The notes beneath the pieces are model-generated. The model had not been told where the DNA came from. It made no database searches and saw nothing but the letters and a program-made list of their open reading frames with translations. Made by a program: the position numbers and the translations under genes. A DNA stretch of 64,000 nt from Arachnia propionica (GTDB taxonomy: Bacteria > Actinomycetota > Actinomycetes > Propionibacteriales > Propionibacteriaceae): contig NZ_CP146373.1 in assembly GCF_037055325.1 (NCBI RefSeq), positions 3,243,557 through 3,307,556 of the forward strand. Direction: 5' to 3'. Below are positions 42,902 to 51,279 of the stretch, in pieces. Position 1 is the first letter of the stretch. Each line of letters begins with the position of its first letter.

Positions 42902-43828
42902 TTAACCTTTCGCATGCTGACCCTCGATCATGGCCCCGGATATCCGAGGAATCATCCAAGCTAAACCCGTCGCGATATAAGTAACAGCCAAAGCCCAGCT
43001 AGGCTGATTCGATTTGAAAGGCTTCGAGTCTATTAGCGCCATAAGGCATGTAAGTGAAATTATTACAGCGGGGACTAGGGCCAAGGCCGTCCAGGCCCCC
43101 ATCACACTTAAGACCAAATACGAAACATATCTTGGAATCAAAGATATTTCTGAATCGAACATCAGATCCAACAAAGATAGCGTAGCAATAACTATTAATA
43201 CGGCAGCTACGGTAGCCGTATAGAGGAATGGGCGAAAATATATCATATCGAAGAATTCCGATGGTTTAAGAGTCGTTCTATCGGCACTATTTGCATCCCC
43301 ATTCGCATAGGGCACTCCGGTCACGAATTGAAAGCACTGACTCAAGTAAAGACCTCCAATTACATATAGCCCGTGTGCGATGGCAACCTTCAACGCTCGC
43401 ACTGCTTTAGGAGAGTTCCAGTTTTTTACGGTCTCTATCATCGTTGTCAGTCCGCGCCCTACTGCCCGCATGGCCTGAAACCACTGGACCACTTGCCAAA
43501 TAGCATAGAAAAATAGCACTGCAGATACTGGAGCACCTAGTATTAGCGCCAATTTAACCAAGATGTCATCAGGATTTGGAATAGGGCTAAGCATTATCAT
43601 TTTCTTTGTAGTGCCACCATCTGGAAGTTTATTCACAGCCCTATCGAGTGCAGCTTTACCAAGGGCGCCACTGCTCGGAGGATGGTCTGGGAATACTCCT
43701 TCTGGATTCTGTTTTCTCATGCCTTGTACTGCATCGTCAACACAGGTAGCACCAACAACCCCCTCCCCGACAAAAACTGTTGCTATGACCCTCTGACACC
43801 GTAACCCGCCCGCAATGATGAACTTCAC
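42902..43828 (-). CDS. multi-pass membrane protein, island gene 1
   Basis: Not recognised. A 308-residue protein with an N-terminal soluble part (about 1-85; GEGVVGATCVDDAVQGMRKQ) and four or five membrane helices: LALILGAPVSAVLFFYAIWQ, HGLYVIGGLYLSQCFQF, FLYTATVAAVLIVIATLSLL, YLVLSVMGAWTALALVPAVI and a last AVTYIATGLAWMIPRI. AT-rich codons distinguish it from genes outside the island. Start uncertain; the first ATG (43828) is used. The left end lies only 50 bp inside the left repeat. Function unknown. Confidence 0.6.
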   Translation of the reverse strand: MKFIIAGGLRCQRVIATVFVGEGVVGATCVDDAVQGMRKQNPEGVFPDHPPSSGALGKAALDRAVNKLPDGGTTKKMIMLSPIPNPDDILVKLALILGAPVSAVLFFYAIWQVVQWFQAMRAVGRGLTTMIETVKNWNSPKAVRALKVAIAHGLYVIGGLYLSQCFQFVTGVPYANGDANSADRTTLKPSEFFDMIYFRPFLYTATVAAVLIVIATLSLLDLMFDSEISLIPRYVSYLVLSVMGAWTALALVPAVIISLTCLMALIDSKPFKSNQPSWALAVTYIATGLAWMIPRISGAMIEGQHAKG

Positions 43829-43851
43829 AAAACTTTCTTACATAGCGCTTA

Positions 43852-44655
43852 TCAGCAAAGCTTTCTAAAAAGAATTCTCATCCACGCAAAGACAGCATAT
43901 CCGGCACAGAATGCAAGAACTGATAGACTCATGTGCCACCGCGGCTGAAACTGCTGAGCGCCATAGTTACTGAACTCAAACAAACTCCATAGCTCAAAGC
44001 TGCACCAAAATCCCACGATTGCTGAACTAGAGATCCCAACAACAAAATCAGGAATGACTATCACTCCAAGCATGAAAGCATAGGTGAGAACAGGAAGAAG
44101 CCATTGCGGGTGAGACTCCCACACAAAAGTAAGGCCAAATGGATTCTTCATAAAATCAATCACTGCAAGGGAACCGAGTCCAGCCATTATGGACGAACCA
44201 ACGCTACGGACACGACTTCTTTTCCGCAGCGAGAAAATAGAATAATGAATAACTATGGAGATAGTAACTGCAGCAAGTACAGTCCAAGCACTCCAATTAT
44301 CCCATTTCCAATGGGCAATCGCCAGAACTGACAGAACACCTCCAATAAGTCCATGGATAGCATTGTAGAAGCTATTTGACAGATTTTTAGACACCTCTAA
44401 TGTCGCGAGTAATCCTGTCAGTGTTCCGAAAATAAAAACTAGAGAATAGAGAAGAGTGCCGCTTAACGAGTTCGACAACAAGGAGACGGCACTAGCAACG
44501 GCCAAGAGAGGAGCATGCCAGCTGTACAGTCTTCCAGGATCTCCTTCTTCAGAAAAGCGTCCCCACAAGATCCTAAGTCCCAGAAAAGTAGCCGCACACG
44601 TCACACCAATAGCCGACCACAGAAGATACGAATGAAATACCTGTGAGCCATTCAT
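43852..44655 (-). CDS. multi-pass membrane protein, island gene 2
   Basis: Not recognised. A 267-residue protein made almost entirely of membrane helices (about eight): LLWSAIGVTCAATFLGLRIL, LLAVASAVSLLSNSLSG, YSLVFIFGTLTGLLATLEV, AIHGLIGGVLSVLAI, WTVLAAVTISIVIHYSIF, LLPVLTYAFMLGVIVIPDFV and SLSVLAFCAGYAVFAWMRIL. A basic loop (RKRSRVRS) sits in the middle. It lies 23 bp upstream of island gene 1 on the same strand, probably cotranscribed. AT-rich codon use. Confidence 0.6.
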   Translation of the reverse strand: MNGSQVFHSYLLWSAIGVTCAATFLGLRILWGRFSEEGDPGRLYSWHAPLLAVASAVSLLSNSLSGTLLYSLVFIFGTLTGLLATLEVSKNLSNSFYNAIHGLIGGVLSVLAIAHWKWDNWSAWTVLAAVTISIVIHYSIFSLRKRSRVRSVGSSIMAGLGSLAVIDFMKNPFGLTFVWESHPQWLLPVLTYAFMLGVIVIPDFVVGISSSAIVGFWCSFELWSLFEFSNYGAQQFQPRWHMSLSVLAFCAGYAVFAWMRILFRKLC

Positions 44656-45020
44656 TCCAACACTCTTTCTACAACGGAATCAACACTGGTAGAATTTTGG
44701 AAAATTTCACATACCTCGATTCAAGAGGTATGATTCTTATCCGCAACCATTCTAAAGTCCATTCTGGATAAAATTCCGCTCACCAGACATAGTTCCTGAT
44801 TGATAATTCGACGGTTAAATTTTACTTCATACGACCTGAATTCCCCTGGTTGATAGACAGTCTGCAATCAGTGCATGCTTATTCATAAACTGCGCGGCTT
44901 ACTCACAGCTATCGTTAACTGTGCTCTGAGTAAGGATTTTGTTGGCCGTCACACTCTCTATGAATAAGTCTCACTGCCAACTCGGTAGCGGAAGTGTTCC
45001 CCACAAGGGAGTATTGCGAA
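44656..45020. other. intergenic in the island, no gene seen
   Basis: About 365 bp, AT-rich, with no credible coding frame. It must hold the promoter of island genes 2 and 1 (reading left). It may also contain the end of the DUF2752 transcript. Confidence 0.4.
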
Positions 45021-45305
45021 CTATGCCAATAGCGTGACGAGATAGAGAGAGATGTTGTACCCCCACCAAGCAATTTGTGTGACGCCAGAAAGTTTCAATC
45101 TTCTTTTCAACGAAAAACGTCTCGATCCGATAAACCAGAAGATTGACCATGTTCCGCAAACAGCTAGGACCATCACCAAAGGCCATGCAGGGTTCATTGC
45201 AAACGCAGTTGACACATCCCCATGCATTATTGCGATATATGCGCGCGTCATTCCGCACATCGGACAAAGATACCCGGTAAGTAGTGGCACAATACACATT
45301 GTCAC
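45021..45305 (-). CDS. DUF2752 membrane protein
   Basis: A 94-residue protein with the DUF2752 signature CPMCGMTRAYIAIMHGDVST, AFAMNPAWPL near the N-terminus, followed by two membrane helices (LVMVLAVCGTWSIFWFIG and AWWGYNISLYLVTLLA). The Cys pair CPxCG could bind a metal or be redox-active. The family's function is unknown; members are widespread and often sit beside TM2-type or other small membrane proteins. Its start overlaps the stop of the upstream gene by 4 bp (ATGA), so they are translationally coupled. Confidence 0.75.
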   Translation of the reverse strand: MTMCIVPLLTGYLCPMCGMTRAYIAIMHGDVSTAFAMNPAWPLVMVLAVCGTWSIFWFIGSRRFSLKRRLKLSGVTQIAWWGYNISLYLVTLLA

Positions 45306-45766
45306 ATACGAATTTTTGCCTGCGGATCAACAGAAAGAATAGCCGCTTTCACATCCTCGAACAGCCGCAAAGCGATAGCAGCACCTTCTCCTTTACGCAT
45401 AAATGATTGGCTCGATATGTATGCCTCTACATCAGAGCCTTGTTCATCACCATCGAGATCAACTTTGAACTGCCAGTCTGCTCGTACGAAATTTCCGTAT
45501 ACATAAACCAAGCCATAATCAGAGAACCTTTTCAGGTCGAGCTTGGCAGTGACGTTTTTGTTGTTCCCTTTTTCGATACGAGCACGTATCGCAGAAGCAA
45601 TCTGTGCAGGCGCCGCGGATACTGCCGCTTGGAGATGTGTGATCCGTGCTTCTTGTCCTTGGTTACGTTTATGCATGTAGAAACGGAAAAGCCAAAGACT
45701 TCCGATAATCAGAAAACATGGACACAGCAAGAAGAGAACGCCACCCAAACTTTGAGAATTCGACAC
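45302..45766 (-). CDS. single-pass membrane protein coupled to DUF2752 gene
   Basis: A 154-residue protein with one N-terminal membrane helix (VLFLLCPCFLIIGSLWLF) and a C-terminal soluble domain of alternating strands and helices (TAKLDLKRFSDYGLVYVYGN, ADWQFKVDLDGDEQGSDVEA, AIALRLFEDVKAAILSVDPQ). No known family. The DUF2752 gene follows with a 4-bp overlap, suggesting a two-protein complex. Island codon use. Confidence 0.6.
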   Translation of the reverse strand: MSNSQSLGGVLFLLCPCFLIIGSLWLFRFYMHKRNQGQEARITHLQAAVSAAPAQIASAIRARIEKGNNKNVTAKLDLKRFSDYGLVYVYGNFVRADWQFKVDLDGDEQGSDVEAYISSQSFMRKGEGAAIALRLFEDVKAAILSVDPQAKIRM

Positions 45767-45987
45767 GATTTAGACTCCTATCTATTCACTCTCATATAGA
45801 TTCACGCAGAGGACTGTAAAATCTGCACCACCATTCAGCGGCAGTCAGCTGCATGATGGTTATTACGCGACAATCCCATGAATGATGAAGTTTCTTTCAG
45901 CCTCCTCCTGAGACTTGACTGATGACCCCAGCATTGCAGGCATCGCAGGAATTAGCGCCGTATGAGAAAAAGTGAGACACTTCAGGG

Positions 45988-46611
45988 ATGTCGAACAGCT
46001 CAGATCATCCTCAGAGACAGGCGTGGGTCGAGTTCGGGGCCAGTCTGCAGCGGTTCCGGAAGGGAACCAGCCTGCAGAAACTCGCAAGCTGCGAGCGCAA
46101 CCAGGGAAGTAACAACGTCTCACGCGCACAGCTCTCACGCTACGAACGTGGTGAGATCCTTCCCAAGATCTGGCGCGCCAAGCACCTCGATCTCCTCTAC
46201 GAGGCAGATGGGTGGGTGGAGATGACCTTGGCAAACTTATGGGACAACCGATGGGACCCTTGGCGACATAGCCAAACAGCACCTACCAAGTCATACGTAC
46301 ATCGCTGGCCACCCGACTATTCCGGCCCGGTCTGGATACGCATGGCTCCCACCGCCTCCTCGATGGACGAGGAACACCGCATAGTCCTCACCTGGGGACC
46401 ATGGACTGCCTTGGCGAACATATCCCTGCCGCAGGATGGAATCTATCTCACCACCGGCAAGGCAAAGGACGATGAGACATCAGTGGCGATCGAGATAACA
46501 TGCCACCAACCCGTGTTCGCGCTCTTCGGATCCGGGACACCCGACGGTGCCGCTCAAATCATTGATATCAGGCATAACTGGATACACAAAATCTTCACTC
46601 AGATATTCTGA
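45988..46611 (+). CDS. XRE-type regulator with a C-terminal sensor-like domain, island
   Basis: A 207-residue protein. Residues about 10-70 form a helix-turn-helix with an insertion (WVEFGASLQRFRKGTSLQKL, then VSRAQLSRYERGEILPKIWR). The C-terminal domain (about 100-200) is beta-rich: YSGPVWIRMAPTASSMDEEH, TWGPWTALANISLPQDGIYL, CHQPVFALFGSGTPDG. That domain aligns with the soluble domain of the convergent membrane protein at 46669-47280. Such a pair, cytoplasmic DNA-binding form and membrane-anchored form of one domain, suggests a sensor/regulator arrangement. No family name recognised for the C-terminal domain. Confidence 0.65.
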   Translation: MSNSSDHPQRQAWVEFGASLQRFRKGTSLQKLASCERNQGSNNVSRAQLSRYERGEILPKIWRAKHLDLLYEADGWVEMTLANLWDNRWDPWRHSQTAPTKSYVHRWPPDYSGPVWIRMAPTASSMDEEHRIVLTWGPWTALANISLPQDGIYLTTGKAKDDETSVAIEITCHQPVFALFGSGTPDGAAQIIDIRHNWIHKIFTQIF

Positions 46612-46668
46612 ACACCCAGTTGCTCGTCGAAAGGAATAGGTAGCACCCGGTCTCCGAAATTCAAGGCC

Positions 46669-47280
46669 TCACCTTGTGATCCACTCCGGATCGGCGATGC
46701 TGTACTGATTGATGCCGAGAGGTTCCCGTTGCCCGAATTCCACTTTGGCAGCCGGCTCCACTTCAACAGTCAACGGAACACTGTCCGGATTGCGTTTGGA
46801 GTGTACAAGATTCAGTGATTCTCCCACCGGAAGCATTTTCGCGAACATATAAGCTCCCCAAGCAATCTTGACGCAATGCTGCCTTCCCATGTTCTCAGGG
46901 GCAGGAATCACCTTGACCCAAACCGTTCCGATATAGCTCGCAGGATGCCATCCTCGATGCAGGGTGGAAATCCCTTCGATCTCTTTTGTTTTCGCATCTT
47001 CATCCGTGAGACTGGTTCGGTTCATCGTTGACGAAGATTCATCAGCCAAGAAACATGCCGCTCTGGGGAAGAGACCAAGCGCCTGCGCCAAGTTCATTAT
47101 TTCATGAGCGGCCACGCTTTGCAGAAGCATTCCTCCAGCCACCACACCGACCGCCGCCGCTACGATACCTCGCCCAAAGATCGCGAAGCGCGTGTCCGAT
47201 CCTGAGTCCTTACTCGTTCCCTCTCTTGATGCCAGCTTCCCTGACCGTGCCACCTGCTGTTTCAGTTGTATGCATCCCAC
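46669..47280 (-). CDS. membrane-anchored protein sharing the regulator's C-terminal domain
   Basis: A 203-residue protein with a short cytoplasmic N-terminus, one membrane helix (FGRGIVAAAVGVVAGGMLLQ) and an extracytoplasmic or cytosolic C-terminal domain (about 100-203). That domain reads YIGTVWVKVIPAPENMGRQH, IAWGAYMFAKMLPVGESLNL and VPLTVEVEPAAKVEFGQREP, which matches the C-terminal domain of the XRE-type protein element by element (VW...P....M...H, WG, LP.g, FG...P.G, then a final WI). The genes are convergent with only about 57 bp between stops. Function unknown. Confidence 0.65.
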   Translation of the reverse strand: MGCIQLKQQVARSGKLASREGTSKDSGSDTRFAIFGRGIVAAAVGVVAGGMLLQSVAAHEIMNLAQALGLFPRAACFLADESSSTMNRTSLTDEDAKTKEIEGISTLHRGWHPASYIGTVWVKVIPAPENMGRQHCVKIAWGAYMFAKMLPVGESLNLVHSKRNPDSVPLTVEVEPAAKVEFGQREPLGINQYSIADPEWITR

Positions 47281-47394
47281 AACGCTTTCCTTCCACCTCG
47301 CTTGTCCACATGGATCTGACGGACGGACAGCACCTCAGTCGGAACAGCCGGTGGGCGCCGCTTTCCCTGCCCGACCGGGCCGCTGGTCTTACCG

Positions 47395-47503
47395 CGGTTC
47401 GCTGGCCTCCCAGTCGTCCACCTGCCCACCCGACGGGATTGCCAGCCTTAAGGACAAACGCCAGCGCTACAGCGCAAGCAAACGACCACAAGGCAAGCGA
47501 ACC
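47395..47503 (+). repeat. island-flanking repeat, right copy, with terminal inverted repeats
   Basis: About 109 bp, starting CGGTTCGCTGGCC and ending GGCAAGCGAACC as in the left copy; shorter by about 20 bp in the left third. The shared right 75 bp differ at only a few positions (AAGGAC for ACGGAC, CCACAA for CCGCAA). Confidence 0.8.
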
Positions 47504-47585
47504 ATAGGGAGCGACAACGAGGTGGCGAACCCGGTACCCACACCATACCCCGCAACCCTCACCAAGGCAGCTGCTGCCAATGCTC

Positions 47586-48147
47586 TCAACGTTTTCGCCC
47601 GTTGGAGTTCCACTTAGTGGGACGTCGGATCTTCCGCCCGCCCTCTGACACCACCTCGGGGAGCAACGAGGAACGGATGCGGCTCTCGTAGCCCTCGAAG
47701 GATCTCGGCATGAGTTGTCTCAACTCGCTGGATTTGCGACGCGGCGGGAAAGCAGCCGCGATAAACAAGTCGGGTTTCATGGACTGGGCCATACGAATGG
47801 CTGGCGACGTAGTCCGTCCATCTCGCACCACAGGACCGGCATCGACGAGGTTTCTTCTGGTACCTACCCTCGATGATCTGAACCTGCTGGGGATACTTCG
47901 TCTCCAAGGCTTGAGAGTATGTCTGCTGCCTGGCAAGAGCGTCTTGCTGCCCACAGACCGGCGCGGTGAAGTAACGAAGGGCAACCAATTGGCTCCTGGG
48001 CCGCAGTTTCTCGGCAAGGGCGACGAGGTCGAGCCACAGCCAACGGCACTGAGCTGCTTCGTGCAGCCCGTGATACAGATTGAATCCATCCACATAGACG
48101 ATGAGGCAATCCCATAGGGCTTCCTCGTGAAATTGGTTGTGCAGCAC
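47586..48147 (-). pseudogene. NYN/PIN-like domain protein, frameshifted with internal deletion
   Basis: The N-terminal half is in one frame: CLIVYVDGFNLYHGLHEAAQ, LRYFTAPVCGQQDALARQQT, IIEGRYQKKPRRCRSCGARW, a typical NYN-domain start with the catalytic DGxN. The C-terminal part of the family continues in another frame: SMKPDLFIAAAFPPRRKSSE, LRQLMPRSFEGYESRIRSSL, ending RRPTKW. Between them the segment that carries the other acidic active-site residues is missing, and the frame changes at about 47790-47850. A deletion of some 100 bp or more fits. The gene is inactive as a nuclease. It lies next to the right repeat of the island. Confidence 0.7.
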
Positions 48148-48204
48148 CTTACAAGTGCACTATCATCGTGTCTACACCCCCCGGTGCGCTTGAGCTACCG
48201 GGTC

Positions 48205-48232
48205 AACGGCCCCTTACGGGGCCGTTTTTGTT
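48205..48232 (+). terminator. intrinsic terminator next to azlD
   Basis: A perfect 9-bp stem, AACGGCCCC/GGGGCCGTT, with loop TTAC and a following T-rich run on the plus strand. It touches the azlD stop (48232), so it ends azlCD messages only in its symmetric hairpin form. A second CCCGGT/ACCGGG hairpin lies just left of it. Confidence 0.7.
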
Positions 48233-48543
48233 CACCCCGCCACTCCCGCGAGCCTCACCAGGGCGGCGGCCGCCGCCCCCAGCACCACGACCAGCAGGAA
48301 CGGTGCCCGCAACCGAAGAGCCACCACCGCGACCACCAGCGAGGCCACCCGCGCGTCGACGGTGACGGTGCTGCCCGTGGTGAAAGTGGAGACCCCGATC
48401 AGCCCGGCCAGCACCCCGACGGTCATCCCGGCCATGGTCAGCACGGTACGTTCGTCGTCGAGGAGGCGACGCGGCACCAGAAGACCCGCCAGTTTGGTCG
48501 CGCAGCATGCCAGCGAAGCGACAAGCACCCAGCCCCACATCAC
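48232..48543 (-). CDS. azlD: AzlD-family branched-chain amino acid exporter subunit
   Basis: A 103-residue protein with three or four membrane helices and the family's layout (WVLVASLACCATKLAGLLVP, then MAGMTVGVLAGLIGVSTFTT and VVAVVALRLRAPFLLVVVLG). It is the small subunit of the AzlCD/LIV-E exporter; in Corynebacterium BrnFE, its relatives, export branched-chain amino acids and methionine. The start overlaps the azlC stop by 4 bp. Confidence 0.88.
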   Translation of the reverse strand: MMWGWVLVASLACCATKLAGLLVPRRLLDDERTVLTMAGMTVGVLAGLIGVSTFTTGSTVTVDARVASLVVAVVALRLRAPFLLVVVLGAAAAALVRLAGVAG

Positions 48544-49256
48544 CGCACCCCTTCGTCCTCGGCGTCCTCATCCCCGGTGGAGGAGTCATCGCTGACGACA
48601 CGTCGACGCCGAAACCAAGTGACGCCACCTCCGATCACGACGGCGGCCAGGATCGGCAACCCGGCGGGCAACACCGGCACCAGAGCCACCGTCACCACGG
48701 CCGCGACGATCGCGGTGGCCACCGCATCACGCGTCACCAGGCGGGGCCACAGCAGCCCACAGAAGGCGGCGAGGGCGGCACCGTCGAGTCCCCAGGCCTT
48801 CGGGTCGCCCAGCAAATTGCCTAGCAGCGCCCCAACCAGGGTCATCGCGTTCCACAGCGTAAACACCCCGACTCCGGTGGCCCAGAAACCCAGCCTCCGC
48901 AGCCGCTGGTCCGGCTGGGCCGCGGCCACCGCAGTCGACTCGTCGGTGGTGATGTGCGCCATCAGGACCCGCTGCGGCCCGCGGGGATGAAACCACGAGT
49001 TCACCTGTGTCACGTAGACGGCGTTGCGCAACCCGACGAGCATGGCCGCCCCGGTTGCGGGCAGCCCGCCACCCGCCACCGCCCCGACAAAAGCGAACTG
49101 CGACCCACCCGTGTACATCAGCAGGCTCAACACCATCGTCTGCCAGACATCGAGCCCCGCCGCGACTGCCAACGCCCCAAAGGACACCCCGTAGGCCCCC
49201 GTCGCGACGCTGACGGAAAGCGCCATCCGCCAGGTGGCGGAAGTTTCCGCGGTCAA
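48540..49256 (-). CDS. azlC: AzlC-family branched-chain amino acid exporter subunit
   Basis: A 238-residue protein with about seven membrane helices. Family signatures: AYGVSFGALAVAAGL, LSLLMYTGGSQFAFVGAVAG, GLRNAVYVTQVNSWFHPRG (with the LRN.vYg-like turn), LMAHITTDESTAVAAAQPDQ and FWATGVGVFTLWNAMTLVGA. The tail is acidic (SSTGDEDAEDEGVR). It starts 4 bp inside the end of the TetR gene, so regulator, azlC and azlD form one operon. Confidence 0.92.
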   Translation of the reverse strand: MTAETSATWRMALSVSVATGAYGVSFGALAVAAGLDVWQTMVLSLLMYTGGSQFAFVGAVAGGGLPATGAAMLVGLRNAVYVTQVNSWFHPRGPQRVLMAHITTDESTAVAAAQPDQRLRRLGFWATGVGVFTLWNAMTLVGALLGNLLGDPKAWGLDGAALAAFCGLLWPRLVTRDAVATAIVAAVVTVALVPVLPAGLPILAAVVIGGGVTWFRRRRVVSDDSSTGDEDAEDEGVR

Positions 49257-49855
49257 AGATCCCCGCCCGTGATTCCCGCCACGAGACCACGTGCCGCCTT
49301 TTCACCAAGGTCGACCACCACGTCGACAGGCATGCCCGAATCAAGCTGCCGGAACCCGGCTTCCAGCAGGCCACGGGTCAAACCGGCCGCAACCCTCAGT
49401 CGCACCGGGTCCTGCACAAGGCTCGCCCACGCCTGGGCGATCGAGTCGCGCATGACGGCGTGGGAGTCGTCCATCACCTTCGCGGTGGCGGGCGACGGAG
49501 CGATGGAGCGGCTCAACCCCATCAGCCAGCCGTGCCCGGTGCGGGCCGCCTGTTGCAGGTTCGCGCGAACCCACACGACGATGCGTTCGGCGGGTGCTTC
49601 GACGGTTTTCAGTTCGGCGGCGACCGCGTCGATCCAGGCGGGCAGATGACGCGCCAGAACCAGACCGCGCAGATCATCCACGGAGTCGACATAACGATAA
49701 ATACTGTTGCGGGCAATTCCAGCAGCCGCGGTCACTGCTCCGGCGGTCAGCTTCTCGGGCTCGCCGGAGCGCATGATCTCCTCGGCGGCGTCAATCAGCC
49801 GACGCTGAACCATCGCACGGTGCTGGGCAACGGTGGGGGCTGCGATCTTCGGCAC
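49253..49855 (-). CDS. TetR-family regulator of azlCD
   Basis: A 200-residue regulator. The helix-turn-helix reads AAEEIMRSGEPEKLTAGAVT, AAAGIARNSIYRYVDSVDDL. The C-terminal domain is helical without specific motif. GTG 49855 is chosen because GGAAGGA lies 6 nt before it; the frame is open 57 bp further upstream. It is the first gene of the operon with azlC and azlD and probably autoregulates. Inverted AATACT/AGTATT arms 30 bp upstream could be its operator. Confidence 0.85.
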   Translation of the reverse strand: MPKIAAPTVAQHRAMVQRRLIDAAEEIMRSGEPEKLTAGAVTAAAGIARNSIYRYVDSVDDLRGLVLARHLPAWIDAVAAELKTVEAPAERIVVWVRANLQQAARTGHGWLMGLSRSIAPSPATAKVMDDSHAVMRDSIAQAWASLVQDPVRLRVAAGLTRGLLEAGFRQLDSGMPVDVVVDLGEKAARGLVAGITGGDL

Positions 49856-49883
49856 GCGATTCCTTCCTGACTCCTTGGCGACC

Positions 49884-49922
49884 AATACTAGAACTTCGTC
49901 GCGAAACCGCACTAGAAGTATT
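49884..49922. promoter_or_regulatory. possible operator between TetR gene and trxB
   Basis: AATACTAGAAC and CTAGAAGTATT form an inverted repeat whose outer 6 bp are perfect (AATACT/AGTATT) across a 27-bp gap. It sits in the divergent gap next to the TetR-azlCD start. Confidence 0.35.
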
Positions 49923-49991
49923 CATGATGTGCCGCCCACACCTTGACACCCATCTACACTGGACCGGCACCACGACGACCCGAGGGGAACC

Positions 49992-50924
49992 ATGACCGTT
50001 CATGAGCTCATCATCATCGGCTCCGGCCCAGCCGGATACACCGCGGCCATCTACGCGGCCCGCGCCGCACTGAACCCCGTCGTGTTCGAGGGCGCCCTCG
50101 ACAGCGGCGGCGCACTGATGAACACCACCGAGGTGGAGAACTTCCCCGGTTTTCCCGACGGCGTGATGGGCCCCGACCTGATGGGCCAGATGCGCTCCCA
50201 GGCGGAGAAATTCGGGGCGCAGCTGATCAGCGACGACGTCGAGGCCGTCGACCTGACCGGAAAGATCAAGAAAGTCACCGACTCCGCCGGCAAGGTCTGG
50301 GAGGCGAAAGCGGTGATCCTGGCCATGGGCTCCGGGTACCGCAAGCTGGGCGTCGAGGGAGAGGAACAGCTCTCGGGCCGCGGCGTCTCCTGGTGCGCCA
50401 CCTGCGACGGCGCCTTCTTCCGCGACAAGCCCATCGCCGTGATCGGCGGCGGGGATTCCGCGGTGGAGGAGGCCACCTTCCTGACCCGTTTCGCCTCCCG
50501 CGTCACCCTCGTGCATCGACGCGACGAGCTGCGCGCATCGAAGGCCATGGTCGCCAGGGCGGAGAAGGACCCGAAGCTGGATTTCGCGTGGAACTCGGTG
50601 GTGGAATCCATCAATGGGGATGCACGCGTGGAATCCGTCACCCTGCGCGACACCGTGACGGGGGAACACCGCCGACTGGAGGTCTCCGGGGTGTTCGTCG
50701 CCATCGGCCACGACCCGCGCAGCACGCTGGTCACGGGGCAGGTGGAGCTCGATGAGGCGGGCTATGTGAAAGTCGTCGCAGGCTCCCAGGCCACGAACCT
50801 TCCCGGTGTGTTCGCCTGTGGTGATCTGGTGGACCACACCTACCGCCAGGCCATCACGGCTGCCGGTTCCGGATGCCGGGCCGCCCTCGACGCGGAACGC
50901 TGGCTGGCCGCAAACGAAGCGTGA
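49992..50924 (+). CDS. trxB: thioredoxin reductase
   Basis: A 310-residue flavoenzyme that reduces thioredoxin with NADPH. FAD-binding [15 protein letters not shown] near the N-terminus, active-site CATC in [18 protein letters not shown]-binding [11 protein letters not shown], and the C-terminal FAD motif [20 protein letters not shown]. Length is standard for the bacterial low-molecular-weight type. It is followed 35 bp later by thioredoxin in the same direction, the common trxB-trxA order of actinobacteria near oriC. Confidence 0.97.
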   Translation: MTVHELIIIGSGPAGYTAAIYAARAALNPVVFEGALDSGGALMNTTEVENFPGFPDGVMGPDLMGQMRSQAEKFGAQLISDDVEAVDLTGKIKKVTDSAGKVWEAKAVILAMGSGYRKLGVEGEEQLSGRGVSWCATCDGAFFRDKPIAVIGGGDSAVEEATFLTRFASRVTLVHRRDELRASKAMVARAEKDPKLDFAWNSVVESINGDARVESVTLRDTVTGEHRRLEVSGVFVAIGHDPRSTLVTGQVELDEAGYVKVVAGSQATNLPGVFACGDLVDHTYRQAITAAGSGCRAALDAERWLAANEA

Positions 50925-50958
50925 ACGTAGACTCGCCCCTAAGAACAAGGAGTGTGAC

Positions 50959-51279
50959 ATGGCCGTTGTCGATGTGACCGAGGCGACCTTCGCCGACGAG
51001 GTGCTGCTTTCACCGATACCGGTGGTGGTGGACTACTGGGCCACATGGTGTGGACCATGCAAACAGATGGCCCCCATCATCGAGGAGCTCGCCCGCGACT
51101 ACGAGGGCCGAGTGAAATTCGTGAAACTCGACATCAATGCCGAAGTGGCTTTTGCCGCCGAGAAGGGGATCCTCAGCATCCCCACCCTGGAGTTCTACAA
51201 ATCCGGGCGGGTGGAGAAAACCCTGTCCGGAGGCAAGTCCAAGAACGCACTCAAAAAGGTCGTCGACGAGCTCATCTGA
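50959..51279 (+). CDS. trxA: thioredoxin
   Basis: A 106-residue thioredoxin with the active site WATWCGPCKQMAP, conserved VKLDINAE strand and the cis-proline in GILSIPTLEFYKSG. It carries electrons from trxB to ribonucleotide reductase and other disulfide enzymes. The stop overlaps the start of the next gene (TGATG). Ribosome site AAGGAG upstream of ATG 50959. Confidence 0.97.
   Translation: MAVVDVTEATFADEVLLSPIPVVVDYWATWCGPCKQMAPIIEELARDYEGRVKFVKLDINAEVAFAAEKGILSIPTLEFYKSGRVEKTLSGGKSKNALKKVVDELI

Larger units (their letters stand above)
42853..47394. mobile_element. AT-rich genomic island flanked by repeats
   Basis: About 4.5 kb that is visibly AT-rich on its left and middle parts (42.86-45.9 kb), unlike the GC-rich DNA on both sides. 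It holds four membrane-protein genes, an XRE-type regulator and a membrane protein sharing that regulator's C-terminal domain. It is bordered by two direct copies of a TIR-bearing repeat. No transposase or integrase was found inside, so the island cannot move alone. A horizontally acquired cargo is the likely reading. Confidence 0.55.

Noticed and set aside
48150..48204. Possible tRNA fragment near the azlD terminator
   Set aside because: Only a CCCGGT/ACCGGG hairpin; no T-loop or other tRNA feature.
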